DNA of 33,824 bases from an uncultured Fibrobacter sp. (GCA_946408125.1 CAMJQW010000023.1:1-33824); one strand, 5' to 3'. Positions 7,084 through 16,242 are shown, counted from the first letter of the stretch. Translations and numbers: made by a program. The notes: a model not told the origin generated them from the letters alone.

Positions 7084-8550
7084 TTAGCGGTATTCCGGAG
7101 CAATCGTCAGCACCAGATTGACGCCGTGCAGCCCGTGGAAACCGAACTGCATACGGAACCAGAACATGTCCGGCTTGCGTACGCGCACGCCAAATCCCCA
7201 CGAATTGTAATACCGGCTGAACGACCAATCGTCGATTTCGGGCGCATGCAGCGCGTACTCGTCAAAGATAACGCCATCGACGAAGCGGTCCACCGGCCAG
7301 CGGTATTCCATGCTGAATCCCATCACGTGATAACCGGCGAACGCATTGCCGTAACCGCGCAACGGGAAGCGAGCATTCACGTTGGGGAACGCATTGAACG
7401 GAGCCTCCCCCTTTTCCATTTCAAACAAATTAATCATCCGGAACTGGAACGCCAGAACGCGGCGTTCGAGCAGCGTATTCATCACGTTCGACGGATGCCA
7501 CGGACGGAGCGCATCATCCCAGTTGAAATCCGAATAGAAGCGTCTGCTTTCGCGGGCCTCGGCCGGAGTCATGTGGAACTTTTTCGATTGCCCGAGCAGG
7601 ATATAATGCTGGAACACGAGCTCGGTACGGACAAAGTCATGGTTTGCCGCATCGTCCTGGAAAAATTTCTTGCTCTCAAGTTCCACCCCATCTTCGTCAT
7701 AGACCTTATCGTCGTATGCAAGCCCGCTATACGGGTTCACGAACACATAGCGCCCGCTCAGACTGAATCTCGAGCCCTTCGTAGGCGCATAGGCGTAATC
7801 CAGGTTATCAAAGAGCAGCGTAAGCTCGAGGGGGAACTGGAACTCGCTCTGATAAAGGCCGCGCGATTCTATCGGGAACTTATCGTCCACTAGGATGCTG
7901 TCCGAACGCTTGTCGGGCAAGCTCGCGTCATTATAGCGAAGGATAAAACTTCCTTCCAGGTTCCAGTGATGGGACTTGTCCAACGGGGCGCTCAATCGCC
8001 AGCTCAAGTTGACCGAGGAATCCGGCTGGATGAACTTGTCCTTGGATCCCGGAACAACGAAGAACCCGTCGCGGTCCCAGTATTGCTGGTAGCGGAATGC
8101 CGTATAGAGCGGAAGCCCGCCGATTCCCTGCTTCGAATAGCGCGCGGAAACGTACCAGTCGCCGTTCGCGAAGAACTGCGTTTCGAGCACGACGTAATCC
8201 TTGGGCAAGACGATGCTCCTATGGCGATAATTTACGCCGAGCATGGTCGATGTTCCCGGTTTCAGGTTCATTACCGGATACAAGAGTATGTTGCGCCGCT
8301 CGCCGAACGTGATGAAATCGACAGACTTTTCGATAACCCCGTTATCTACCGCATAGTGGATCGGCTGCGCGACCGGATAGACCGCCACGTTGAATACCGG
8401 CTGGAGGATATGGATAAAAGGCCAGGCAAGAAAATCCTTCCAGTTGATTCCGGATTCCTCACTCGCTTCATCGGTGGTCACGGCTTCTTCGGCGCCGACC
8501 ATCGAAAAAGAAAAAAGCAAAGCAAGCAAAAAATAAACAACCGGTTTCAT
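7084..8550 (-). CDS. Omp85/BamA-like outer-membrane beta-barrel protein without POTRA domains
   Basis: A 488-residue exported protein. The N-terminus is a Sec signal peptide (MKPVVYFLLALLFSFSMVGA, cleavage before EE). After ~60 residues (FINVAVYPVAQPIHYAVDNGVI-like region) comes a long run of alternating polar and hydrophobic strands: MLGVNYRHRSIVLPKDYVVLE, WYVSARYSKQGIGGLPLYTAF, and LLFDNLDYAYAPTKGSRFSLSG. The last resembles the D-N-x-x-x-PTKGS signature of Omp85 (surface antigen D15) barrels. It ends in strands finishing VLTIAPEYR, with the penultimate residue aromatic as common in barrels. No POTRA repeats are seen and the protein is half the length of BamA, so it is not the main assembly factor. 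Patatin-less or TamA-like barrels of this sort have no assigned role. It is divergent from the RND gene, sharing a 57-base promoter region. Confidence 0.65.
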   Translation of the reverse strand: MKPVVYFLLALLFSFSMVGAEEAVTTDEASEESGINWKDFLAWPFIHILQPVFNVAVYPVAQPIHYAVDNGVIEKSVDFITFGERRNILLYPVMNLKPGTSTMLGVNYRHRSIVLPKDYVVLETQFFANGDWYVSARYSKQGIGGLPLYTAFRYQQYWDRDGFFVVPGSKDKFIQPDSSVNLSWRLSAPLDKSHHWNLEGSFILRYNDASLPDKRSDSILVDDKFPIESRGLYQSEFQFPLELTLLFDNLDYAYAPTKGSRFSLSGRYVFVNPYSGLAYDDKVYDEDGVELESKKFFQDDAANHDFVRTELVFQHYILLGQSKKFHMTPAEARESRRFYSDFNWDDALRPWHPSNVMNTLLERRVLAFQFRMINLFEMEKGEAPFNAFPNVNARFPLRGYGNAFAGYHVMGFSMEYRWPVDRFVDGVIFDEYALHAPEIDDWSFSRYYNSWGFGVRVRKPDMFWFRMQFGFHGLHGVNLVLTIAPEYR

Positions 8551-8607
8551 AGATTTCTAGCCTATGGGGGGTAATTTACAATTTAATATAATGTTATATT
8601 GTTTCTG
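8551..8607. promoter_or_regulatory. Divergent promoter region with TATATT/TATAAT boxes
   Basis: This 57-base AT-rich gap separates the outer-membrane gene (leftward) from the RND gene (rightward). On the + strand TATAAT (8587-8592) and TATATT (8595-8600) lie just before ATG 8608; the second leaves only seven bases and no Shine-Dalgarno. On the - strand, TATATT-like boxes in the same AT tract could serve the barrel gene with a leader of about 35 bases. Confidence 0.45.
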
Positions 8608-11013
8608 ATGTTTTCCATTGCAACAAAAATCGTCAAAAAACTGGCGCTTTACCCGATTCCCATTTTGGTGACATGTTTCGCCGTTGCAATCCTGTGCATC
8701 CATCCCGTAAGCAACCTGCACTGGGAACTGCAGTTGCAAGACACCATTTCTCCGACAGGCGCCAATAGCGGCGACTACCACAAAATCGAGGAAGCTTTCG
8801 GCGGGCTCGGGAGCCTGACCGTAATCCTGAAATCCGACGACAGCGCGCTGACCTACAATACGGCAAGGGACCTCGCGCGTCACATGAAGAACGATTCGCT
8901 CGTCCATTTCCTGGAATACGAGACCGACATCGAGTTCTACAAGAAGCACAACCTGCTCTACATCCAGACCGAAGATCTCGACACCATCATCAGCAGGCTC
9001 GATGAGCTCAAACGGAAGACGATTCTCGCGAACAACCCGCTGTTCGTCGACCTCGAAGAAGAAGCGGACTCTATCGCGACACCAAACAACGAAACATCAT
9101 CTACGTTCGACTTGAACGATGTCGAAGAAAAGTACATCAGGCTCCTTTCCCGCAGCCACGCCAGCGACGACGGCAAAATCCACGTCATCGACATCTATCC
9201 CAAGAAACCGCTTTCCGACCTCTCCGCATCAAGGGAGCTCCTTTCCAAGGTCAGCGACTTTATGGATAGCCGGAAGGAAGTCGAGACTTTCTACACCGGG
9301 AAGGTGTACGACACCATCCTGACGGGGCGCACCCTGCTTCCCGAGGCGAAATTCGCGGGCAAACTGACCGCGCTGTTCATCCTCCTGCTCTTCGTCATCC
9401 ATTTCTACAGGCAACCGCAGCTCATCCTCGTATCCGCGCTGCCGGCAAGCCTTCCCATCCTCTACACGCTCGCACTCGCAAGCATGCTTTACGGGCGCAT
9501 CAACCTGTTCACGCTGCTGCTCGCGCTGTTCCTGCCCGGACAGGCATGCCAGATCATCACGCACGTGTTGAACCGCTACTTTATCGAGCGCAACAACAAG
9601 CTCGGCCCGCAGCTGAGCATCGAGAGCGCGGTCCTCGGCATCGGGCCTTCCACAGCGGCAAGCGCCTGCATCATGTCGGGACTGTTCCTCGCCCTCTACC
9701 TCGTGCCCGTAAGCGGTCTCCGCGAACTCGGCGTGCTGGGTGCCATCGGGAGCCTCCTCAACTGGGTGCTCAGCATCCTGCTGACCACGGCACTACTGCA
9801 GCTATTCCAGCGCAAGAAGCCCTTTACCGTGAACTCGTTCCGCTTCCAGCGCGAATACAAGTTCAAGTTGCTTTCGTACCCAATTAACAAGATCTTCATC
9901 GCCATCGTGTCCGCGGTGAGCCTCGTCGGTCTCTTCTACGGCGGGAACAACATGAAGTTCTTCTACGATTTCGAGAAGACCGAGATCATCCACCAGAAGA
10001 GCGAAGCGGACAGCCTGCTTGCGCAAACGGGATTCCCGCAATACGACCCGATCATCGTCATGCTGCCGAACCAGGCCGCAGGCGACGACTTGCTCAAGAA
10101 CTTCCAGGAACTCAAGAAGAACGACCGCATCCCGAACATCGACAGGATATACACGCTGGCGCAGTTCTCGCCCAAAAGCCAGGTCGAGAAAAGGGAAAAG
10201 CTCGAAGACATACGGAACTTCCTGAACCCGCGCTTCTTGCAGAGGCTGGATTCGTCCGACCTGCGTTACGTAACGAAGCTTTCCGAAATCGTCTACCGCA
10301 TCGATTTCGACGAAAACGAGACGCCCGAAGACCTGCGCCTCAAATTCAGCGACAACAAGGGCAACGCGGGCAAGTTCGCCTTCATCATCCCGAACATAAA
10401 CCCGAACGACGGTCTCGAATGCAGGCACCTGCAGGCCGACCTCAAGAAAATCGACGGTATCGAGAAGGGACTGTTCAAGGTATCGGGAACGCCAGTCATC
10501 CGCGCGACATTCCTCGACCTGATTCTCAAGAACATCGACAAGGCGCTTGTCGTCGGCGTCATCTTCATCTGGTTCTTCCTCCTGATATACTACAACCGAT
10601 TCAGCAGGGCCATATTCACGCTGCTGCCGTCGCTATTCGCCATGGGATGGCTCGTGTTCCTGCTGCGCATGCTCGGGCTCGGCATTTCGGCATACAGTTC
10701 TCTCGCCTTCCCCATCCTGTTCGCATTCAGCGTCGACGGTTCTCTCCAGCTGTGGACCGCCTACTACGAAAAGCAGGGCGGGACGGCACTCAACATTCTG
10801 CAGCAGAAGTTCTTTACCATCAGCATCAGCCAGCTCGCCTCCCTCATCGGAACGTATGGTCTGCTGATTTCCTCGCATCCGGGGCTCCGGAGCATCGGCG
10901 TCATCTGCCTGCTCGGACTCATCTGCATTACCGTATCGCAATTCACCATTTTCCCCCTGATTGCAGGCTCCCTGGACAATTACCGCCTGCATAAGCAAAA
11001 AGCAAAAAAATGA
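8608..11013 (+). CDS. RND/MMPL-superfamily exporter
   Basis: An 801-residue inner-membrane protein with the two-fold RND layout. TM1 (LALYPIPILVTCFAVAILCI) precedes a large periplasmic loop (~35-250). A block of five helices follows (~250-410: LTALFILLLFVIHFY, LILVSALPASLPILYTLALAS, LGVLGAIGSLLNWVLSILLTTALL). TM7 (IFIAIVSAVSLVGLFYGG), a second periplasmic loop (~455-635) and five more helices (~640-790: ALVVGVIFIWFFLLIYY, AIFTLLPSLFAMGWLVFLLRML, and others) complete it. Members of this group (MMPL, HpnN-like) export lipids or hydrophobic compounds using the proton gradient; the substrate here is unknown. No membrane-fusion protein or outer channel is adjacent. A TTG at 8599 would add three residues; ATG 8608 is preferred. 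Its stop overlaps the next start as ATGA, so the cluster is translationally coupled. Confidence 0.8.
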   Translation: MFSIATKIVKKLALYPIPILVTCFAVAILCIHPVSNLHWELQLQDTISPTGANSGDYHKIEEAFGGLGSLTVILKSDDSALTYNTARDLARHMKNDSLVHFLEYETDIEFYKKHNLLYIQTEDLDTIISRLDELKRKTILANNPLFVDLEEEADSIATPNNETSSTFDLNDVEEKYIRLLSRSHASDDGKIHVIDIYPKKPLSDLSASRELLSKVSDFMDSRKEVETFYTGKVYDTILTGRTLLPEAKFAGKLTALFILLLFVIHFYRQPQLILVSALPASLPILYTLALASMLYGRINLFTLLLALFLPGQACQIITHVLNRYFIERNNKLGPQLSIESAVLGIGPSTAASACIMSGLFLALYLVPVSGLRELGVLGAIGSLLNWVLSILLTTALLQLFQRKKPFTVNSFRFQREYKFKLLSYPINKIFIAIVSAVSLVGLFYGGNNMKFFYDFEKTEIIHQKSEADSLLAQTGFPQYDPIIVMLPNQAAGDDLLKNFQELKKNDRIPNIDRIYTLAQFSPKSQVEKREKLEDIRNFLNPRFLQRLDSSDLRYVTKLSEIVYRIDFDENETPEDLRLKFSDNKGNAGKFAFIIPNINPNDGLECRHLQADLKKIDGIEKGLFKVSGTPVIRATFLDLILKNIDKALVVGVIFIWFFLLIYYNRFSRAIFTLLPSLFAMGWLVFLLRMLGLGISAYSSLAFPILFAFSVDGSLQLWTAYYEKQGGTALNILQQKFFTISISQLASLIGTYGLLISSHPGLRSIGVICLLGLICITVSQFTIFPLIAGSLDNYRLHKQKAKK

Positions 11014-12206
11014 CTTTACCGCTTTCTACAAGAACTCAGAATATCGCGGCATCGTTGACTGTCGCCATCGACACGCTCGCCAAGCAAATGATTGCCGACG
11101 GCAAGGATGTCGTAAGCCTCGGTGCTGGAGAGCCCGACTTTCCCACTCCCGAGCCGATCCGCGAAGCCGCCATCAAGGCCATCAACGAAGGAAAGACCCG
11201 CTACACGGCACCCGTCGGAATTCTCGATGTCCGGAAGGCCGTATGCGAAAAGCTGGAGCGCGAGAACGGCCTCCACTACGCTCCCGAACAGATTATCATG
11301 ACCAGCGGCGCAAAGCACGCCGTATTCAACGCGCTCGCGGCACTCATCAACCCGGGCGACGAAGTCATCATCCCGGCACCCTACTGGGTCACCTATCCCG
11401 AACTCGTCAAGTGGCTCGGCGGCACGCCCGTCTTTGTGCAGGGTAGCCGCGAACAGGATTTCAAGATTACCGCCGACCAGCTTCGCGCCGCATGCACCGA
11501 GAAGACCAAGGCCATCCTGATCAACAATCCCTGCAACCCGACGGGTTCCGTCTACAGCAGGCAGGAACTCGAATCGCTCGCGAAGGTCATCGTCGAAAAG
11601 GACCTCTACTGCATTTCCGACGAAGTCTACGAATACTTCGTCTACAACGGCTCATTCGTAAGCGCCGCATCACTCGACGGCATGCCGGAACGCACAATCG
11701 TCATCAACGGTTTTTCAAAATCCTACTGCATGACAGGCTGGCGCATCGGCTACGACGCGGCTCCCGCACCCATCGCAAAGATTATCGGGAAGATCCAGGG
11801 TCAGGCCGTTCACCACCCGAGCAATGTCGCGCAGTACGCGGCACTCGGTGCGCTCCAGATGGGCAACGCCTCCGCCATCGCTATGCGCGAGGTTTTCCAG
11901 AAGCGTCGCGACTACATGGTCAGGCGCACCTCCGAAATCCTGACGGTTCCCGCAAAGGTTCCCGACGGAGCGTTCTACCTGTTCGCTCCGGTGCAGGAAT
12001 TCTACGGTAAAAAGACTCCCGCCGGAAAGACTATCTCGAATTCCGTCGAACTCTGCCAGTACCTGCTCGAAAGCGAAGGCCTCGCCATCGTTCCGGGAGC
12101 AGCCTTTGGCGACGACACCTGCGTACGCTTTTCATATGCGGCAAGCGACAAGACGCTTGAAGATGCGTGCGACCGGTTCATAAGGGGATTGCAAAAGCTT
12201 TCATAG
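11010..12206 (+). CDS. Aspartate aminotransferase-family enzyme (class I/II, subgroup Ib-like)
   Basis: A 398-residue PLP enzyme that moves amino groups between amino acids and 2-oxo acids, most likely aspartate/oxaloacetate; related enzymes also act on prephenate. Motifs: SLGAGEPDFPTPEPI at the N-terminus, YTAPVGILDVRKAV, the substrate-domain strand NNPCNPTGSVYS, the ISDEVYEYFVY segment, and the PLP Schiff-base lysine in GFSKSYCMTGWRIGY (Lys 237), with a C-terminal Arg motif CVRFSYA. The start overlaps the RND gene by four bases (ATGA), and the FHA-ABC gene begins nine bases after its stop, so it is embedded in a membrane/signalling operon. That position is unusual for a central metabolic enzyme. 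Confidence 0.9.
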   Translation: MTLPLSTRTQNIAASLTVAIDTLAKQMIADGKDVVSLGAGEPDFPTPEPIREAAIKAINEGKTRYTAPVGILDVRKAVCEKLERENGLHYAPEQIIMTSGAKHAVFNALAALINPGDEVIIPAPYWVTYPELVKWLGGTPVFVQGSREQDFKITADQLRAACTEKTKAILINNPCNPTGSVYSRQELESLAKVIVEKDLYCISDEVYEYFVYNGSFVSAASLDGMPERTIVINGFSKSYCMTGWRIGYDAAPAPIAKIIGKIQGQAVHHPSNVAQYAALGALQMGNASAIAMREVFQKRRDYMVRRTSEILTVPAKVPDGAFYLFAPVQEFYGKKTPAGKTISNSVELCQYLLESEGLAIVPGAAFGDDTCVRFSYAASDKTLEDACDRFIRGLQKLS

Positions 12207-12215
12207 TCCAAGCCC

Positions 12216-14237
12216 ATGTTCCAGCTCATCACTCCAAGCGCAGGCAAGCCATTCACCATCGGTCGCAAAGCAACTAGCGACCTGCATTTCGAAGACGTAT
12301 TCGTTTCGAGAGAACACGCCGTCATCGAGAAGTGCGGAGACGAATGGCACCTGAGGAGCCTGACGCAGAACAGCGTCACCAAGGTGAACGACCAGGACGT
12401 TACGGAAACGCCCCTGAAGGACGGAGACATCATCGTCATCGGCGTGCGCAGGCTTCGCGTCACGCTCAGCAACGGGGACCTCTCCCTCCTGCTCCTCGAC
12501 CAGGAAGACAACGTAAACAGCATCGCGCTGTCCGAAGACTGGACCGAGCTGGATATCGCGGGTGCGGGCAAAATCAAGGCTCGGCTTTCGGGTGACTCCG
12601 CCGAACTCCTGTGCGGAAAGAAGCTGCTCCTCGAAAACGGCAAGTCGCTCAAAATCGAGCAGAACGAAATCACCTTCAGGGACAAGAAAATCCTTGTTAC
12701 CGGAAGCAAGTGCGGATTCGACGTCCACGTGAAGGACCTGGACGTCTACGCCGGAAAGAAGCGCCTGCTGCAGGACATCAACTTCGAGCTCCCGGCAGGC
12801 GAAATCCTCGCCATCATCGGGCGCTCGGGACAGGGCAAGTCCTCGCTCCTGCACCTCCTGGAAGGCATCCACACCAAGGGCGCACAGAGCGAAGTTCGCA
12901 TCGGCGGCATCGACTACCGCCGCAAGGATATCCGGGAACACATCGTATTCATGGCGCAGGATCCGGCACTCCGCAGGGACCTCACCGTGAAGGAAAACAT
13001 CCTGCACAATGCACGCATCTCGCTGGACAAGCGGGAGTTCGCCGCAACCGCCCAGGAGCGGTTGAAAAGTTTCATGGAACTTTTCGGGCTGAGCGACCGC
13101 AAAGATCACCGCGTGCAGACGCTCAGCGGCGGCGAACTCCGCCGTACCGCTCTTGCGGCAGAGCTCATGTCGAACCCGGGCCTCATCGTCCTCGACGAGC
13201 CGCTCAGCGGGCTCGACCCGTTCAATTCGCGCATCCTGTGTTCGCACCTGAAACAGCTCGCCTTCATCGGGCACACCATCATCCTCACGACGCACAGCTA
13301 CGAAGCGCTGCAAATCGCGAACAAAGTGCTCGTACTGCACCAGGGACGGCAAGGCTATTACGGAAGCCCGCAGGGGGCTTACCGCTACTTCAAAACGACT
13401 GATCCCGAAGCCATCCTTTCGGGCCTCAACGACGACACGGCCGCACGCTGGGAATCTTCCGACGAATCGAAGACCATCGAAGCGCCCCCGAAGAACCGAG
13501 ACGTATTCTTCCGCAAGGTCCACCGCAAGGAAACCTTCCTGTACGGGATTTCCCTCTCGCTCAAGCAATGGTTCCGCGACAAGGGAAAGGTGGCGGCACT
13601 GTTCCTGCAGCCCGTCGTCATCGGGTTCCTCTTTTCGCAGATATTCAGCCCGCTGAGTTCGCTCTGGACGGTCGCGTTCGCGCTCATCCTGTGCGCCAAC
13701 TGGTTTTCACTCTCGCTCTCCATCCGCGAAATCGTCCAGGAGAAGGACATCCTGCGCAACGAATTCCGCAAGGGACTCAAGGTTCCCTCGCTCCTCGCGG
13801 GCAAGATCCTGCTTTCATCCGTCGCGGCATTCCTGCAGACGGTAACCGTGTACGCTTTCGTCGCCTTCAGGATATCCATCCATCCCGACCCTGCAATGCT
13901 TGCGGCCATATTTGCATGCACGGTCCTTCCCGCCGTGGGAATCGGGTTGCTCGTGAGTTCGCTCAGCAAGAATTCCGGGCAGGCGAACGCATTCCTCCCG
14001 CTGCTCATCATCCCGCAGGTGGCTCTTGCGGGTGCCCTCGTACCGCTCGACCAGATGCTGGAAGTAGGCAGGGCGCTTTCTACCGTCATCTGGTCCCGCT
14101 ACAACCAGAAGGCTCTACTCGACTTGCTGCTGGAACGTCCCTGTGACGCGACAAACAATCTCTGCGCCCTCGGTCTTGCGCTAGGTTTTTATATTTTCAC
14201 TGCAATAATCCTTTTCCGTTCTAAAAAAGCACGATGA
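12216..14237 (+). CDS. FHA domain-ABC transporter fusion (ABC-2/ABCG-like, ATPase and permease in one chain)
   Basis: A 673-residue half-transporter. Residues ~10-90 form an FHA phosphothreonine-binding domain with the expected residues (FTIGRKAT, VSREHAVIEK, LTQNSVTKVND). The ABC ATPase (~170-390) has Walker A GRSGQGKS at 202-209, signature LSGGE from 303, Walker B LIVLDEP with Asp 327/Glu 328, D-loop SGLDP, and H-loop TIILTTHSYEA. The C-terminal half (~445-665) has about six membrane helices (VAALFLQPVVIGFLFSQIF, LWTVAFALILCANWFSLSL, MLAAIFACTVLPAVGIGLLVS) and an ABCG-like connecting region with IREIVQEKDILRNEFRKGL. It overlaps the kinase gene by four bases. FHA domains bind phosphothreonine, so the neighbouring kinase probably controls this transporter, as PknF does for Rv1747 in Mycobacterium tuberculosis. 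Substrate unknown. Confidence 0.88.
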   Translation: MFQLITPSAGKPFTIGRKATSDLHFEDVFVSREHAVIEKCGDEWHLRSLTQNSVTKVNDQDVTETPLKDGDIIVIGVRRLRVTLSNGDLSLLLLDQEDNVNSIALSEDWTELDIAGAGKIKARLSGDSAELLCGKKLLLENGKSLKIEQNEITFRDKKILVTGSKCGFDVHVKDLDVYAGKKRLLQDINFELPAGEILAIIGRSGQGKSSLLHLLEGIHTKGAQSEVRIGGIDYRRKDIREHIVFMAQDPALRRDLTVKENILHNARISLDKREFAATAQERLKSFMELFGLSDRKDHRVQTLSGGELRRTALAAELMSNPGLIVLDEPLSGLDPFNSRILCSHLKQLAFIGHTIILTTHSYEALQIANKVLVLHQGRQGYYGSPQGAYRYFKTTDPEAILSGLNDDTAARWESSDESKTIEAPPKNRDVFFRKVHRKETFLYGISLSLKQWFRDKGKVAALFLQPVVIGFLFSQIFSPLSSLWTVAFALILCANWFSLSLSIREIVQEKDILRNEFRKGLKVPSLLAGKILLSSVAAFLQTVTVYAFVAFRISIHPDPAMLAAIFACTVLPAVGIGLLVSSLSKNSGQANAFLPLLIIPQVALAGALVPLDQMLEVGRALSTVIWSRYNQKALLDLLLERPCDATNNLCALGLALGFYIFTAIILFRSKKAR

Positions 14238-15739
14238 CTCTCAAAGTTGATAAATTTCCTTGCCCGTTCAACGAGAACTACGACCTGATAGGCACTCTTG
14301 GCAAGGGGGGCATGGGCTACGTATTCAAGGCCCTCGACAAGAAACTCAAACGTGAAGTCGCCTTCAAGATTCTCGATGCGACTGCCGATGAAGAAGCCAT
14401 CCAGAGGTTCTACCTGGAAGCCCAGGCCATGAAGGAACTCGACCACCAGAACATCGTGCACGTTTTCGACTTCGGAAAGCAGGACAACAGACTTTTCATC
14501 GCGATGACGTACGTGCAGGGCTATTCCCTCTCCGACGTACTGCAGAAAAAGAGCAAGCTCCCGTTCGAGGCCATCGAAGTCATCATCAGGCAAATCGCAC
14601 GCGGACTCCTCTACGCGCACAGCAAGGGCATCGTCCATCGCGACGTGAAGCCCTCGAACATCATGCTCACCCGCGACAACCGCGTGTACGTGATGGACTT
14701 CGGCATCTCCTACATCCAGGAAATGGAAAAGGATCGCCTGACCAAGACCGGCATGACGATGGGCACTCCCGAATACATGAGCCCGGAACAGTGCCACGGC
14801 GACGAAGTGACGCTCCAGTCCGACATTTACAGCATGGGCGTCATCCTGTACGAAATGACCTGCGGCCGACTTCCCTTCAACGGGAACCGCCCCGTGGAAA
14901 TTGCGCTGAAGCACGTGCAGGAACCTCCTCCCGATCCCAAGCAGTTCAGGCCCGACATGCCCGCAGGGCTTTCGGAACTCATCCTCAAGTGTCTCAAGAA
15001 GAAGCTCAACGAACGCTTCCACGACATGCAGGAATTCCTGGACGCATGTGACCAAGTGTTCCCCCCGCGCGAGACGCACAACGCGCGCCGCATCACCGCG
15101 ATGAAGAAGCATTCGCTGCTCCGGCACGGAACCGCCTCGATTGCCGAGGCCGCCACCCGCCTGCCTTCGCACGTGCGCGTCATCCGCCGCAGGCTTACCG
15201 CGCTCGCCATCTCGATATTCCCGCTGATTATCCTCCTCATGATCCTCCTGATGCTCACGCACAAGCCCGAAAGCACGGTGCGCGAGATTGAATGGAGCGA
15301 AGCTCTCGGCAATCACGAGACTTCCGCCATCGAGGCCGACGAATCAGACGGCTACCCCATCGACAACCTGACGGACGGCGACCTGAAGACCGCGTGGCTC
15401 AACACCATGCCGCCCAAGCCGCAGAATCCGGTTCTCACGCTCTACTTCGAGAAGAACACGCTGATCACCCACATCGGGCTTGCCGTAGGTTACCAGAAAT
15501 CCGTCGACGACGCCCTGGGCGACCGATTCCGCGTCTTCAAGAAGCCCAGATTGCTTACCCTCGAAACCAAGGACGGATTCAAGCAAAGAATCATGCTCGA
15601 CAACATCAAGGGAATGCAGTACCCGAACATCCAGGCCATGGAAACGACGGAAATCAAGATCTACCTCGACGAAATCTACGAAGCCGAGAACAAGGATTTC
15701 GCGATTTCCGAAATCCGCCTCCTCGGAATGGAACTTTAA
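14234..15739 (+). CDS. Membrane-anchored Ser/Thr protein kinase with extracytoplasmic discoidin-like domain
   Basis: A 501-residue Hanks-type (PknB-like) kinase. The catalytic domain (~18-280) is complete: glycine loop G20-TLGKGGMG, Lys 45 in VAFKIL, HRD at 135-137 within IVHRDVKPSNIML, DFG at 155-157, and GTPEYMSPEQ. A basic stretch (~283-315) leads to one membrane helix (~317-340, LTALAISIFPLIILLMILLML). The outer C-terminal ~150 residues (YPIDNLTDGDLKTAWLN, VLTLYFEKNTLITHIGLAVGY, FAISEIRLLGMEL) look like an F5/8-type discoidin / glycan-binding fold also found near NADase translocation domains. It could sense cell-wall or capsule sugars. It is co-translated with the FHA-ABC gene (ATGA overlap) and is the last gene before a strong terminator. 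Confidence 0.9.
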   Translation: MTLKVDKFPCPFNENYDLIGTLGKGGMGYVFKALDKKLKREVAFKILDATADEEAIQRFYLEAQAMKELDHQNIVHVFDFGKQDNRLFIAMTYVQGYSLSDVLQKKSKLPFEAIEVIIRQIARGLLYAHSKGIVHRDVKPSNIMLTRDNRVYVMDFGISYIQEMEKDRLTKTGMTMGTPEYMSPEQCHGDEVTLQSDIYSMGVILYEMTCGRLPFNGNRPVEIALKHVQEPPPDPKQFRPDMPAGLSELILKCLKKKLNERFHDMQEFLDACDQVFPPRETHNARRITAMKKHSLLRHGTASIAEAATRLPSHVRVIRRRLTALAISIFPLIILLMILLMLTHKPESTVREIEWSEALGNHETSAIEADESDGYPIDNLTDGDLKTAWLNTMPPKPQNPVLTLYFEKNTLITHIGLAVGYQKSVDDALGDRFRVFKKPRLLTLETKDGFKQRIMLDNIKGMQYPNIQAMETTEIKIYLDEIYEAENKDFAISEIRLLGMEL

Positions 15740-15783
15740 GCCAGAACAGTAAACTTACCCGCAAGGGAAACATTCACTATTAC

Positions 15784-15814
15784 GGACATGCGATTTTATC
15801 GCGTGTCCTTTTTT
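15784..15814 (+). terminator. Strong intrinsic terminator closing the RND-aspC-ABC-kinase cluster
   Basis: GGACATGCGAT (15784-15794), a three-base loop, ATCGCGTGTCC (15798-15808), then six T. The stem has eleven pairs with one G-U wobble. It stands 45 bases after the kinase stop and just before the ribosome-binding site of yraN. Confidence 0.88.
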
Positions 15815-15828
15815 GTAAAGGAGATAAA

Positions 15829-16242
15829 ATGGGATTTAAGGTATGCAAGCAGAAGAACCGGATGAAGGGGAACTTCATCGAAACGCAGGCCGCGGCATTC
15901 CTCCGCCGCTTGGGTTACGAGATTCTCGCGCGCAACTACGCGTTCCGGGGCGGAGAACTCGATATCGTTGCGCGCGATGGCGAAACACTCGTATTCGTGG
16001 AAGTAAAATCCGTATGGAACAACCAGCAGGGAAACCCCGCCGCGCGCGTGAACCGCGACAAGCAGCGAAAGATCTGGCAGACGGCATGCCATTTCCTGGG
16101 GACGCAGCCGCAGTTCGCACCGCGCGGATTCGATCAGCCCTGCCGATTCGACGTGTTAAGCATCCGCGCTTACCAGAAGCCGCTGCAGTTCAGCCACGTC
16201 AAGAACGCCTTCGAGGGGACGCAAGTGATACCGCAGTGCTAA
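15829..16242 (+). CDS. YraN-family (UPF0102) putative endonuclease
   Basis: A 137-residue protein with the restriction-endonuclease-like fold of the YraN/UPF0102 family. Motifs in order: GNFIETQAAAFLRRLGYEILARNYAFRG at the start, GELDIVARDGETLVFVEVK (catalytic-type D-x(n)-ExK with Asp, Glu and Lys present), and VNRDKQRKIWQTACHFL. The length is typical. The family is widespread but its role is not settled; a nuclease or DNA-repair role is inferred from the fold. ATG 15829 is chosen because AAAGGAGA lies about five bases upstream, and an upstream in-frame extension would run through the terminator. Confidence 0.85.
   Translation: MGFKVCKQKNRMKGNFIETQAAAFLRRLGYEILARNYAFRGGELDIVARDGETLVFVEVKSVWNNQQGNPAARVNRDKQRKIWQTACHFLGTQPQFAPRGFDQPCRFDVLSIRAYQKPLQFSHVKNAFEGTQVIPQC

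Noticed and set aside
14189..15316. 375-codon - strand frame opposite the kinase gene
   Set aside because: No motifs; the kinase has every catalytic motif in place.
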